Shown: piece after piece, positions 1-7,106 of the stretch | Numbering within the stretch: the first letter of the stretch is position 1 | Layout of the letters: each line of letters opens with the position of its first letter | Assembly: GCA_947456505.1 (NCBI GenBank) | Contig: CANGTC010000024.1 | Coordinates: forward strand, 1 to 32,314 | DNA: 32,314 nucleotides | Origin: Beijerinckiaceae bacterium | Lineage (GTDB): Bacteria > Pseudomonadota > Alphaproteobacteria > Rhizobiales > Beijerinckiaceae | Direction: 5' to 3' | Notes under the pieces: generated by a model | What the model saw: the letters and a program-made list of their open reading frames with translations, nothing else | The model's database searches: none | Told to the model about the DNA's origin: nothing | Program-made: the position numbers and the translations under genes

Positions 1-72
1 CTCGTCGGCGTGATCGCGCTTCTTCTCGCCCTGCGGCGCAAGAACCGCCCCCTGCCGCGCAAAGACGCTTGA
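1..72 (+). CDS. C-terminal end of a GldG-like ABC transport auxiliary protein (partial)
   Basis: Only the last 23 codons and the stop are present; the gene begins before the window. The visible residues form the end of a hydrophobic membrane helix (VGVIALLLAL) followed by a basic tail (RRKNRPLPRKDA), the topology expected at the C-terminus of a membrane-anchored GldG/YbhS-type protein. The assignment rests mainly on context: a DUF4340 gene follows after 13 bp, and GldG-type genes and DUF4340 genes are regularly paired downstream of an ABC-2 permease and ATPase. Family identity is inferred, not seen. Confidence 0.5.
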   Translation, partial: LVGVIALLLALRRKNRPLPRKDA

Positions 73-85
73 ACGGAGAAAGCCC

Positions 86-1102
86 ATGAACACGAAACAG
101 ATCGGCGTTCTTGCTGTTCTCACCATCGCCGCCATCGGCGCCGCCAACGCCAGCCTGCGCACGGGTCCGCAAGGGCTGGCGGGCGACCGGCGCGGCGAGC
201 CTGTCTTCGCCAATCTCGTTCCGCGCCTCAACGATGTCGCCTCGATCACCATCGTCGACAGCGAGAAGAGCTTCACCGTTGAACGACGCGAAAACGGCTT
301 CTTCGAGAAGGATTCCGGCTATCCGGTCAAGGCCGACGCCTTCCGGGACATTCTGGTGGGCGCGGCCACCCTCGCCTATGAAGAGACCAAGACGGCCGAT
401 CCAGCCCGCTATGGAGATCTGGGGCTGGGCGAGGCAGGCGGCGCGCCCGATACGGTGGGGCGTCAGGTGACCATCCGCGATGGGCGCGGCCAGGTCATGG
501 CCGCCGTCATCATCGGCAATAGGGACGCCACGGTGGGCGGCGCGCGCGGCGGCCTCTATATCCGCCTGCCCGAGCAAAAGCAGACCTTTGTGGTGCGCGG
601 CGAGGTGCGGGCGCCTGCGCCCCACGCGGCCTGGTTCGAGACCAATGTGACGAACATCGGCCGCGACGCGCTGGCGAGCCTGACCCTGACTGGCGGCGGC
701 CTTGATGAGATCAAGGCGGCGTCCGAGAAGAAGGGCGACGACCTGAAGCTGCTCAACGCCCCCGAGGACAAGGACGGCGACGCCTCCAAGATCATGCGCC
801 TGTCCTTCATGGTCGACCCCATTTCGTTCCAGGACGTGCGCAAACACACGGGCGCGCCAGCCCCCGACGCCCGGCGCATGATCGTGACTGCGCGCAATGG
901 GGTGCAAATCACCTATACAACCGTCGGCAATCTGACTGACGGCTGGGTGCGCTTCGCCGTCGAAGCGACCTCAGAAGACGGGCGCGCCGAGGCCGCCAGT
1001 TTGAAAACGAAACTTGAAGGCTTCGACTTCAAACTCGCCCCCCATGAGATCGACATGCTGGGCTGGGGGCTGAAACACGTCACCAGCGAGCGCAAGGGCT
1101 GA
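86..1102 (+). CDS. DUF4340 domain-containing protein
   Basis: A 338-residue protein with an N-terminal hydrophobic segment (about residues 6-22) that could be a signal anchor, then a soluble region resembling DUF4340. Features seen include an early segment of the type ASITIVDSEKSFTVER, a central LYIRLPEQKQTFVVRG stretch like the 'value and read-out' repeat of the family, and a W-rich C-terminal part. DUF4340 proteins are poorly characterised periplasmic or membrane-facing partners of GldF/GldG-like ABC systems. The start is supported by GGAG seven bases before the ATG. It follows the truncated upstream gene by 13 bp, so the two are probably co-transcribed. No biochemical function can be assigned from sequence. 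Confidence 0.8.
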   Translation: MNTKQIGVLAVLTIAAIGAANASLRTGPQGLAGDRRGEPVFANLVPRLNDVASITIVDSEKSFTVERRENGFFEKDSGYPVKADAFRDILVGAATLAYEETKTADPARYGDLGLGEAGGAPDTVGRQVTIRDGRGQVMAAVIIGNRDATVGGARGGLYIRLPEQKQTFVVRGEVRAPAPHAAWFETNVTNIGRDALASLTLTGGGLDEIKAASEKKGDDLKLLNAPEDKDGDASKIMRLSFMVDPISFQDVRKHTGAPAPDARRMIVTARNGVQITYTTVGNLTDGWVRFAVEATSEDGRAEAASLKTKLEGFDFKLAPHEIDMLGWGLKHVTSERKG

Positions 1103-1110
1103 GAGAGGCT

Positions 1111-1131
1111 GGCGAGGTCTACCGCCTCGCC
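1111..1131. terminator. Hairpin between convergent DUF4340 gene and livF remnant
   Basis: A perfect 7-bp inverted repeat (GGCGAGG and CCTCGCC, 7-base loop) lies nine bases after the DUF4340 stop and directly against the stop of the opposite-strand livF fragment. The position suits a bidirectional terminator, but there is no clear T-run on either side, so intrinsic termination is only plausible. Confidence 0.45.
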
Positions 1132-1506
1132 TCACTCTCCTTCGGCGCCGACGCCCAGAAAATTGTGCTGGGCCTGTTCATCCGCCTTCAGGTCCGCGCT
1201 GGCGCCGCGCCAGACGATCCGGCCGCGATCCAGAATGATGGCGTCGCGGGCGAAATCCATCGCGAGATCGACCTTTTGTTCCACCAGAATGATGGTCATG
1301 CCGCCCTCGTCTCGGATCTTGGAGAAGGCGTCGAAGAGCGTGTCGACTATCACAGGCGCGAGCCCCTCCATGGGCTCGTCCAGCAGCAGCACCTTGGGCG
1401 CCCCCGCCAGCGCGCGGCCCACGGCCAGCATCTGCTGTTCGCCCCCTGACTGCGCGACGTGACCGCCCAGCCCGCGCTGGCGCAAGGGCCGACCATGCAC
1501 TAGCAT
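1132..1506 (-). pseudogene. livF: 5'-truncated livF-type ABC ATPase remnant
   Basis: The 124-residue frame is the C-terminal half of a branched-chain amino acid-type ABC ATPase. It has the signature region (SGGEQQMLAVGRAL), Walker B (KVLLLDEPMEGLAP), the H-loop region altered to LVEQKVDLAMDFA, and the usual LivF tail ending in the NFLGV type. About 110 N-terminal residues, including Walker A and the Q-loop, are missing; homology stops near 1500 and the frame closes at a TAG (1513-1515) just upstream. The leucine normally opening LSGGEQ is Gln. No livG, livH or livM lies beside it, and the Liv permease genes at the far end of the window are not adjacent. Without Walker A it cannot bind ATP normally, so I call it a decayed fragment. 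Confidence 0.75.
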
Positions 1507-1599
1507 CGTCCCCTATTCGTCAGGAAACGCGATCGCCCAGGATCGGCGGGAGGTTGCGAACAAGGTCGATACAAAAAGCGACATAGCCTAGAGGGGACC

Positions 1600-2676
1600 A
1601 TGATCAGAGCAATCATCGCCATCGCCGCCCTTTTCGTGCTGGGGGAGAGGGCGAGCGCCGCTGACGACTTCTTCCGGGACAAGCGCGTCACGATCCTCGT
1701 CAACTATGCAGCGGGTGGACCAACCGATATCGAAGCGCGCCTGCTGATGCGCTATCTGCCGAACCATCTGCCGGGCGTGCGCTCGGTCATCGTGCAGAAC
1801 ATGGATGGCGCGGGCGGCATCACCGGCACCAACTACCTTGGCGAAGTCGCGCCCAAGGATGGCACGATGTTCGGCTATCTCACGGGCACCGCCTTTCAAT
1901 ATGCGATAAAACCCCAGTCGCAGCGGGTGGATTATCTCGACTATAATTTCATCGCCTATCAGCCGGGCACCGCCATCTACTTCATGCGCAGCGACATCAA
2001 GCCGGGATTGAGAGTGGCGAGCGATGTTGTGAAGGGGCAGAATATCGTTTCGGGCGGGCTCGGCGTCGATAACGCCAAGGATATCCTGCTGCGTTTGACC
2101 CTGGACATGCTCGGCGTGAAATATGGCTATGTGACCTCCTACAAAGGCTCGGCGGGGGCGCGAAACGCGTTCCAGATCGGAGAGGTGAATTTTTATTCGG
2201 AATCGCCGCCCAGTTACCGCGCGGTGATCCAGCCACAGCTTGTGGAAAAGGGGGAAGCCATCGGCGTCTACTACGACCCCAATTACGATGGGGAAAAGTT
2301 GTCAACGACATCGCAGACCGCGGGCCTTGATATTCTCCCCTTCCATGAACTCTACGCCAAAGTCTATGGGAAGCTCCCTGAAGGTGAGCTATGGGAAATC
2401 TACAAGGCGGTCATCGCACTGAATGGCGCGATGCAACGTCTCATCGTGATGCCACCAGGCGCCCCGAAGGAAGCAATCGAGGCCTTGCGGGCGGCGGTTG
2501 AAAAACTCAACACGGATAAGGCCTATGGCGAAGACGCCATGAAGACCTTTGGCTTCGTGCCGGAATGGACCGCAGATTCGTCCGTCGCCTCCAAGGTGCG
2601 CAAGAACCTGGTGCTGCCCGCGAAAACCCACCAGTTTCTACAAAATTATATCGATAACCCGCCGAAGAACCGCTGA
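1600..2676 (+). CDS. TctC/Bug-type tripartite tricarboxylate transporter substrate-binding protein
   Basis: A 358-residue periplasmic solute-binding protein. It opens with a Sec signal peptide (about residues 1-20, cleavage after ASA). It has the Bug-family glycine-rich ligand loop (VNYAAGGPTDIEAR), the NMDGAGGITGTNYL segment that follows in this family, and a C-terminal helix with MPPGAPKEAIEALRAA. Bug proteins bind carboxylates, including aromatic acids, and usually feed a TctA/TctB membrane pair; neither is present here, so this is an orphan receptor or works with a remote transporter. GAGGGG precedes the ATG at short spacing. It converges on the signalling operon. The ligand cannot be predicted. 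Confidence 0.85.
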   Translation: MIRAIIAIAALFVLGERASAADDFFRDKRVTILVNYAAGGPTDIEARLLMRYLPNHLPGVRSVIVQNMDGAGGITGTNYLGEVAPKDGTMFGYLTGTAFQYAIKPQSQRVDYLDYNFIAYQPGTAIYFMRSDIKPGLRVASDVVKGQNIVSGGLGVDNAKDILLRLTLDMLGVKYGYVTSYKGSAGARNAFQIGEVNFYSESPPSYRAVIQPQLVEKGEAIGVYYDPNYDGEKLSTTSQTAGLDILPFHELYAKVYGKLPEGELWEIYKAVIALNGAMQRLIVMPPGAPKEAIEALRAAVEKLNTDKAYGEDAMKTFGFVPEWTADSSVASKVRKNLVLPAKTHQFLQNYIDNPPKNR

Positions 2677-2721
2677 ACCCTCAACAATTATGATTGCGCC
2701 TGTGGCGCCTGGAACCACGGG

Positions 2722-2742
2722 CCGCCTCAAACCCGAGGGCGG
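2722..2742. terminator. Possible bidirectional terminator hairpin
   Basis: In the 99-bp convergent gap between the Bug-type gene and the RsbW-like gene, CCGCCTC pairs with GAGG-G-CGG. This gives a seven-base-pair stem with one bulged G (2739) and a six-base loop. No T-tract follows on either strand, so the call depends on position and stem quality. Confidence 0.35.
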
Positions 2743-2775
2743 AAGCCAATCTGGCCCCGCTCCACATGCTCGGCG

Positions 2776-3198
2776 TCAGACGATTTCCAGCCGAATGCAA
2801 TTCCAATCGCCGGACCGCGCGTAAGACATGGAGCGGCTCATATGACGGACAATGCGAACGCCTCGCCCACCCACATGGGCTGACGCCAGATCCCTATCGA
2901 CAAATTCCGGAATATGATTTGTTGGATCAAAGGCCTCGCCATTATCTTCGACGCGAACGACGATCCCGCAGGCGCTCATCTCCAAATCAACTCTGACCCT
3001 TGGAGCGCCGTCAGGCCGATGGGCGTGCAAAGCCACATTTGAAAGCAACTCCTGCACGCAGACCACCACCGCGTTGACAGCGGCAGGAGACAATGCAGAA
3101 TTTTGCTGCGCAATTTTCTCCACCCAGGCGACAACTCGCGTCACCTCCCCCATGGAGGCGACGACTTCCTTTTTATAAGACGTCGCCAATCGTTCCAC
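2776..3198 (-). CDS. RsbW-like ATP-binding protein (HATPase_c_2), putative anti-sigma factor / STAS kinase
   Basis: A 140-residue single-domain GHKL ATPase. The N box is E50-LLS-N54, the G1 box VEDNGEAFDP holds D85 and G87, and the G2 box is GGRGVRIVRH (110-119). This is the architecture of SpoIIAB/RsbW proteins, which phosphorylate a STAS antagonist and sequester a sigma factor or other partner. The GTG start at 3198 has GGAG ten bases upstream and leaves a full domain. It lies 15 bp downstream of the STAS gene, so kinase and substrate are co-encoded. No sigma factor gene is adjacent, so its final target is unknown; in some proteobacterial systems the output partner is not a sigma factor. 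Confidence 0.85.
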   Translation of the reverse strand: MERLATSYKKEVVASMGEVTRVVAWVEKIAQQNSALSPAAVNAVVVCVQELLSNVALHAHRPDGAPRVRVDLEMSACGIVVRVEDNGEAFDPTNHIPEFVDRDLASAHVGGRGVRIVRHMSRSMSYARSGDWNCIRLEIV

Positions 3199-3213
3199 CT
3201 ACAAAATGCTCCA

Positions 3214-3564
3214 TCAAACCGTGGGGGACAACACGACCGCTGCTTCCGCCTCCGCTTGATCGCGACATATTGGAATGAGTTGCGATGCGCCGCTGGCCTG
3301 CAGAACAGCCATGATATTCTCGGTCGGCGCCATCAAAGCCAATTTACCCCCCTTCAGATCCAGCAACTGAGCGCACATGATGAGGGCTCTCAACCCCATG
3401 GAAAAAAGGACATCAAGGCCACTCAAGTCCACGATGACAGCCTTATGTCCACGCACCAGAGATTTGAGCCTTGCTTCCATGCCCTGCAGATCCTTCAACT
3501 GCATGCGACCATGCAATTGAATGATGAGGGCGCCTTTGCTCGTGACTTCCGTCTCGATCCTCAC
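3214..3564 (-). CDS. STAS-domain anti-sigma factor antagonist
   Basis: A 116-residue SpoIIAA/RsbV-like protein. The central strand-loop AVIVDLSGLDVLFSMGLRAL carries Ser55 where SpoIIAA/RsbV have the phosphorylated serine of the DSSGL/DSTGL motif. The preceding Asp is Phe and the following Ser/Thr is Met. The start is set by a perfect AGGAGG six bases before a GTG at 3564; an ATG 18 bases upstream keeps the frame but lacks such a site. Expected role: when unphosphorylated it binds the ATPase encoded just downstream and frees that protein's partner. The receiver-PP2C protein at the head of the operon is the likely dephosphorylating enzyme. Confidence 0.85.
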   Translation of the reverse strand: MRIETEVTSKGALIIQLHGRMQLKDLQGMEARLKSLVRGHKAVIVDLSGLDVLFSMGLRALIMCAQLLDLKGGKLALMAPTENIMAVLQASGASQLIPICRDQAEAEAAVVLSPTV

Positions 3565-3685
3565 GACCGGCCTCCTGGACATTCCGAATACGGTGGAAAT
3601 ATCTTCTTCTGACTCAACATAAACTTAGCATTCAACACATTTCCAAATCATTAAACCCCAGCGCGCTCAACTGGGACGGCTGCGA

Positions 3686-5305
3686 TCACCCGGGCAGATG
3701 AATGGTGAACAGGGTGAACTCGTTTTCCACGGAGGCGACCTCAATGGAGCCTTTGTGAGCATTGACGATGATGTCATAACAAAGCGACAGGCCCAGACCC
3801 GTCCCCTCGCCTGGGGCGCCCGTCGTGAAGAAAGGCGTAAAAATATGTGGGCGGACCTGTTCGGCTATGCCTACGCCATTATCTCGCAAAATCACTTCCA
3901 CCCCGCGATCAAGGCGTCGGCTTTTGATCTCCAGCATCGGTTGATAATCAGCCCCTGAGGCAAGACGACGCTTTTTCAACGCCCCAAACGCATTGCTCGC
4001 AAGATTTACGAATACGCGCGATATTTGTTGGGGCACGAGGGTGAGTTTCGGGATGGAGGCGTCGAGTTCGCGGATGATCGCAACGTCAAACGCCCTGTCC
4101 TGCGCGCGCGCCAGATGACGAGCGAATTCAATCGCATCAACCAGAAGCGCGTTAAGATCGCAGGTCTCGAGTCCACCACCGTCGCTGCGCGAATATTGCA
4201 ACATGTTTCGCAGGATGCTGGTGGCCCTTTCGCCGTGATCGCCGATCTTCTTCATATTGGACTTCAGTGTGCCAAAGAGATCTTCGAACTCCTCGCGTCT
4301 TTCATAGGCCAGTCCCGTTAACGGCTCGTCCAGAATCTCCTCGATTTCGGTAATAAGCTCCCACGACAGCGCCGAGAAATTATTGATGAAATTGAGGGGA
4401 TTGCGAATTTCGTGGGCCACCCCGGCCATCAACTGGCCAAGCGAAGCCAGCTTTTCACGCATGATGAGCTGCTGTTGCGTCTGATGCAGTTTCTTCAAGG
4501 ATTCATCCAGAAGCGCGCGCTGCCGCTCGATCTCGGCCGTACGCTCGCTCACCAATCGCTCGACCTCGGCGATACGGTCGCGGCTGCGCTCGCGATCACG
4601 CTGCATCAGCCGATGGCGCGCCAGATAGGCGGCGAAGAACCCGCCTATGGCGCCGACCGTTTCAAGATCCGCCGAATTCAATGGCGGAGAAAACGGCAGC
4701 TGCTCACGTATCCGTCCCGTCACGATAAAGGCGGAGACTTCAGCCTCGACGCTGACGGGAACAGCCATGAAGAAAGGGATGTCGAGCAGGGAGAAAGCCG
4801 CCCTATCCTCCTCCGTAAGGCTGCCAAGGGTTGAAACGATGCGTCGACCTCGAGCCACATCGTCAGGCAAGGAGAACGCCAGCTCCCGAAGACGCCGTTG
4901 GTCCACCTCGACATATCCCGCGCAGGCCAGCACGTTGAAATAGAGCCCGGTCAAATCCCGAACAAGGACTACACTTCGGGCCATGTTGAGCATGCTGTTC
5001 AGATGGCCCGCAAGGATTCTGGCGAGAAACGTCGGCTCCTCGTTGGCGGAGACATCCGACGCAAGGCGCGACAGGAGGGAAAAGCCCCGTGTCTTCTGTT
5101 CCAACTCCTGACGGTTTCGCGACGCGTTGGTCTCCGCAAGGAGAAGCCGCGCGCCGGTTGAGCTGGCCATCTCCCGAAAATAGCCTGCGATTCGGCGCAA
5201 TTCGACGACATCGCCGATCTCGCCGAAGGGCTCGCCCATCGCGCCGCCCTGATCGCTCAAAAGCGTTTCAGCTGAAGATGCGGACGTCGTGTGATCAGAC
5301 GACAT
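3686..5305 (-). CDS. Sensor histidine kinase with GAF-like input domain and coiled coil
   Basis: A 539-residue kinase with no obvious membrane segment, so probably cytoplasmic. Residues about 70-225 look like a GAF-type sensor; about 230-285 is a charged coiled coil. The dimerisation domain has the H-box VAHEIRNPLNFINNFS with phospho-acceptor His298. The ATPase domain has the N box (N434, N438), G1 box RDNGVGI (D475, G477), F box TPFFTT and G2 box GTGLGLSL (501-508), so catalysis should be intact. The ATG at 5305 overlaps the OsmC gene by 11 bp, which suggests translational coupling; no strong ribosome site was seen. A second in-frame ATG 22 codons in, after AGGG, is a possible alternative. 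The receiver-PP2C protein of the same operon is the obvious phosphotransfer partner. Confidence 0.88.
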   Translation of the reverse strand: MSSDHTTSASSAETLLSDQGGAMGEPFGEIGDVVELRRIAGYFREMASSTGARLLLAETNASRNRQELEQKTRGFSLLSRLASDVSANEEPTFLARILAGHLNSMLNMARSVVLVRDLTGLYFNVLACAGYVEVDQRRLRELAFSLPDDVARGRRIVSTLGSLTEEDRAAFSLLDIPFFMAVPVSVEAEVSAFIVTGRIREQLPFSPPLNSADLETVGAIGGFFAAYLARHRLMQRDRERSRDRIAEVERLVSERTAEIERQRALLDESLKKLHQTQQQLIMREKLASLGQLMAGVAHEIRNPLNFINNFSALSWELITEIEEILDEPLTGLAYERREEFEDLFGTLKSNMKKIGDHGERATSILRNMLQYSRSDGGGLETCDLNALLVDAIEFARHLARAQDRAFDVAIIRELDASIPKLTLVPQQISRVFVNLASNAFGALKKRRLASGADYQPMLEIKSRRLDRGVEVILRDNGVGIAEQVRPHIFTPFFTTGAPGEGTGLGLSLCYDIIVNAHKGSIEVASVENEFTLFTIHLPG

Positions 5306-5843
5306 CCGTCACAATTTCAATGGCGTTGGCGAGGGTATTGCGCACGGGCGACTTGCCGTCGATCACTTGCTTGGATTTCAAAAGCGCAGCGGCATCCTCG
5401 CCATGAAGTTTCACGGTGTAAGTGATGCGGTTGCAATGGGAGGGGACGCTGCGGTCAAGACCGAAAAGGCCGAGGACATTGATGTCCGCATCGACCACCA
5501 CCTCTATCCCCTCAACCTTCACGCCGAACAAGGCGGCATTGGTCACAATGCCCGCCGTGATGCAGCCGCAAAGGCCAGCGGCGAGGTATTCGACAGGGTT
5601 TGGGCCCGTATCCTGTCCCCCGAGGGCTGCCGGTTCATCGACCACGAGCTTGAAACTTCGCTCGGCCGGCACCGCCTGGACGCCCCCAGCGGAAAACTGG
5701 TCGATTGTGACCTCGGTGCGTGTGCCGCCCGCCCAGTCCGACTTCGCGGAGAAGCGGATTTCCGGCGAGACCACACCAGTCTTCACCGCATCCACAAAAC
5801 CGCCAAGCGCTTCCAGGTTCACTCCGTTCACGACCTTGCTCAT
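5295..5843 (-). CDS. OsmC family protein with a Ser in place of the second cysteine
   Basis: A 182-residue OsmC/YhfA-like protein. The helix GLCGCITAGI provides Cys92 and Cys94 near the usual first cysteine, preceded by the family-typical GPNPVEYLAAG. The second cysteine, normally in a K-C-P-V-type motif, is replaced: the sequence reads GKSPVRNTL (Ser165). There is another cysteine at 137. Classical OsmC/Ohr enzymes reduce organic hydroperoxides with a cysteine pair, so this copy may not be a standard thiol peroxidase. The ATG at 5843 has GAGGAG close upstream and leaves 11 bp after the FIST gene; the frame stays open further upstream but only into that gene. Placement between FIST and kinase genes points to a sensory or accessory role, by inference. 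Confidence 0.85.
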   Translation of the reverse strand: MSKVVNGVNLEALGGFVDAVKTGVVSPEIRFSAKSDWAGGTRTEVTIDQFSAGGVQAVPAERSFKLVVDEPAALGGQDTGPNPVEYLAAGLCGCITAGIVTNAALFGVKVEGIEVVVDADINVLGLFGLDRSVPSHCNRITYTVKLHGEDAAALLKSKQVIDGKSPVRNTLANAIEIVTDVV

Positions 5844-5854
5844 CTCGGCTCTCC

Positions 5855-7075
5855 TCATTTGCTTTGCCAGCTTTTGATGGTGAACAGGCACAGGACGCCG
5901 GTCCAATCCATGGAATTTGCTTCTCCCCGGATTGGCCCAATTTCGACGCCGCTATAGAAACCCAGCAGCGGCGCCCGGTCATTGATCGCGCGTTGCACGT
6001 AATGGCCGTCTTCATATTCGACGCCGGCATAGGCCCCGGCGCGACCGGCGCAATTAATATAGAGCGCAAAAAACGGAACCTCATCGCCGATGCGACTGAA
6101 GAGATCGTCAACCTTGCGTGCGATGGCGAGTGGGTCATGGTTGCGGCTCATGAGCTGGAAGCGGGTTCCGGTGACGAGCTCTGGCTCGAACATGATGAGC
6201 TGTTGTCGCTTCAGATCGGCCCTCAGGCACAGGCAGTTGCTATAGTTCTCTTCCTCATAGGGCGCCCAGGGATCGCCATGATTGACGCCGAGCATCACGT
6301 AAAACGCAAATTCAGAAGGATCCTTCGCTCCGCCCAGCAACTGCGAGATGACATCGAGGGCGGGACGCCCATCGATTTCCAAGACAGCCGCGCCCTCAGC
6401 CCGGGTCACCGTATGGTAGTCGCCGACAGGAAAGGCGCCGCGTAAGATCGCCGTATGCATTTTGATATGGGGCGCAAATGCGAGCGCCATCGCGGTCTGC
6501 TGACCAACGACGTCGTCGAACCATTGAAACGTCGACTGACCCGCCATATCGCCAGCAAGACCCGCGCCAACGAGGTTGTTGAGATGCGGGACCGCCTTGC
6601 GCATGCCAGCCAGCAACGGCGTCGCCATGTTCAGCCTCGTGCGGCCAGTGAGCCTATTGATGCTATCGTAGAGCAGAAGCTTGGGACAAACCGCAGCATC
6701 CACGCCAGCCTTGATCAATTGCGCGCCAAGCCTCTCGCCCACGTCAAATTCGTGATCGGCGAGCCCATCTTCGCGAAACAGCGTGAAATGCGTTGCGGGC
6801 ATCGAAAAGCAGGCGACGCCGGCTTGAAAGCCTCCATAGCCCAGGCGGTCGTTGGTCATCGCGCCCACCGCCCAACCACCAGCGATCCGCGCCTCTGGCC
6901 CAATGACGGATCGCAGGCCATCGCGTAAGGCCAGTGGATCATGCTGGCAGGTTGAGAACAGCAACGCGAGATCGCAACCTTCGAGCCCGCCCCCAGCCAT
7001 GGCGGCCCGGGCCATCTCCTGTCCGGCGGCGAAACTGTCCTCAGCCTCGCTATATCCGACGCCGACTCTCGGCAT
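5855..7075 (-). CDS. FIST N/C-domain sensory protein
   Basis: A 406-residue protein made almost wholly of FIST N and FIST C domains. Visible markers are the N-terminal MPRVGVGYSEAEDSFAAG, the CDLALLFSTCQHD strand, GGWAVGAMTN, and the C-terminal ALYINCAGRAGAYAG with LGFYSGVEIGPI, typical of FIST C. FIST domains are thought to bind small ligands, possibly amino acids, and often accompany histidine kinases, GGDEF proteins or phosphatases. The start is fixed by GGGAGG seven bases before the ATG at 7075; upstream in-frame starts overlap the preceding gene. It sits 31 bp after the receiver-PP2C gene, so it probably supplies the input for that signalling system. The ligand is unknown. Confidence 0.85.
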   Translation of the reverse strand: MPRVGVGYSEAEDSFAAGQEMARAAMAGGGLEGCDLALLFSTCQHDPLALRDGLRSVIGPEARIAGGWAVGAMTNDRLGYGGFQAGVACFSMPATHFTLFREDGLADHEFDVGERLGAQLIKAGVDAAVCPKLLLYDSINRLTGRTRLNMATPLLAGMRKAVPHLNNLVGAGLAGDMAGQSTFQWFDDVVGQQTAMALAFAPHIKMHTAILRGAFPVGDYHTVTRAEGAAVLEIDGRPALDVISQLLGGAKDPSEFAFYVMLGVNHGDPWAPYEEENYSNCLCLRADLKRQQLIMFEPELVTGTRFQLMSRNHDPLAIARKVDDLFSRIGDEVPFFALYINCAGRAGAYAGVEYEDGHYVQRAINDRAPLLGFYSGVEIGPIRGEANSMDWTGVLCLFTIKSWQSK

Positions 7076-7106
7076 AATGGCGCCTCCCTGGCCTTGTATG
7101 AAAGCA

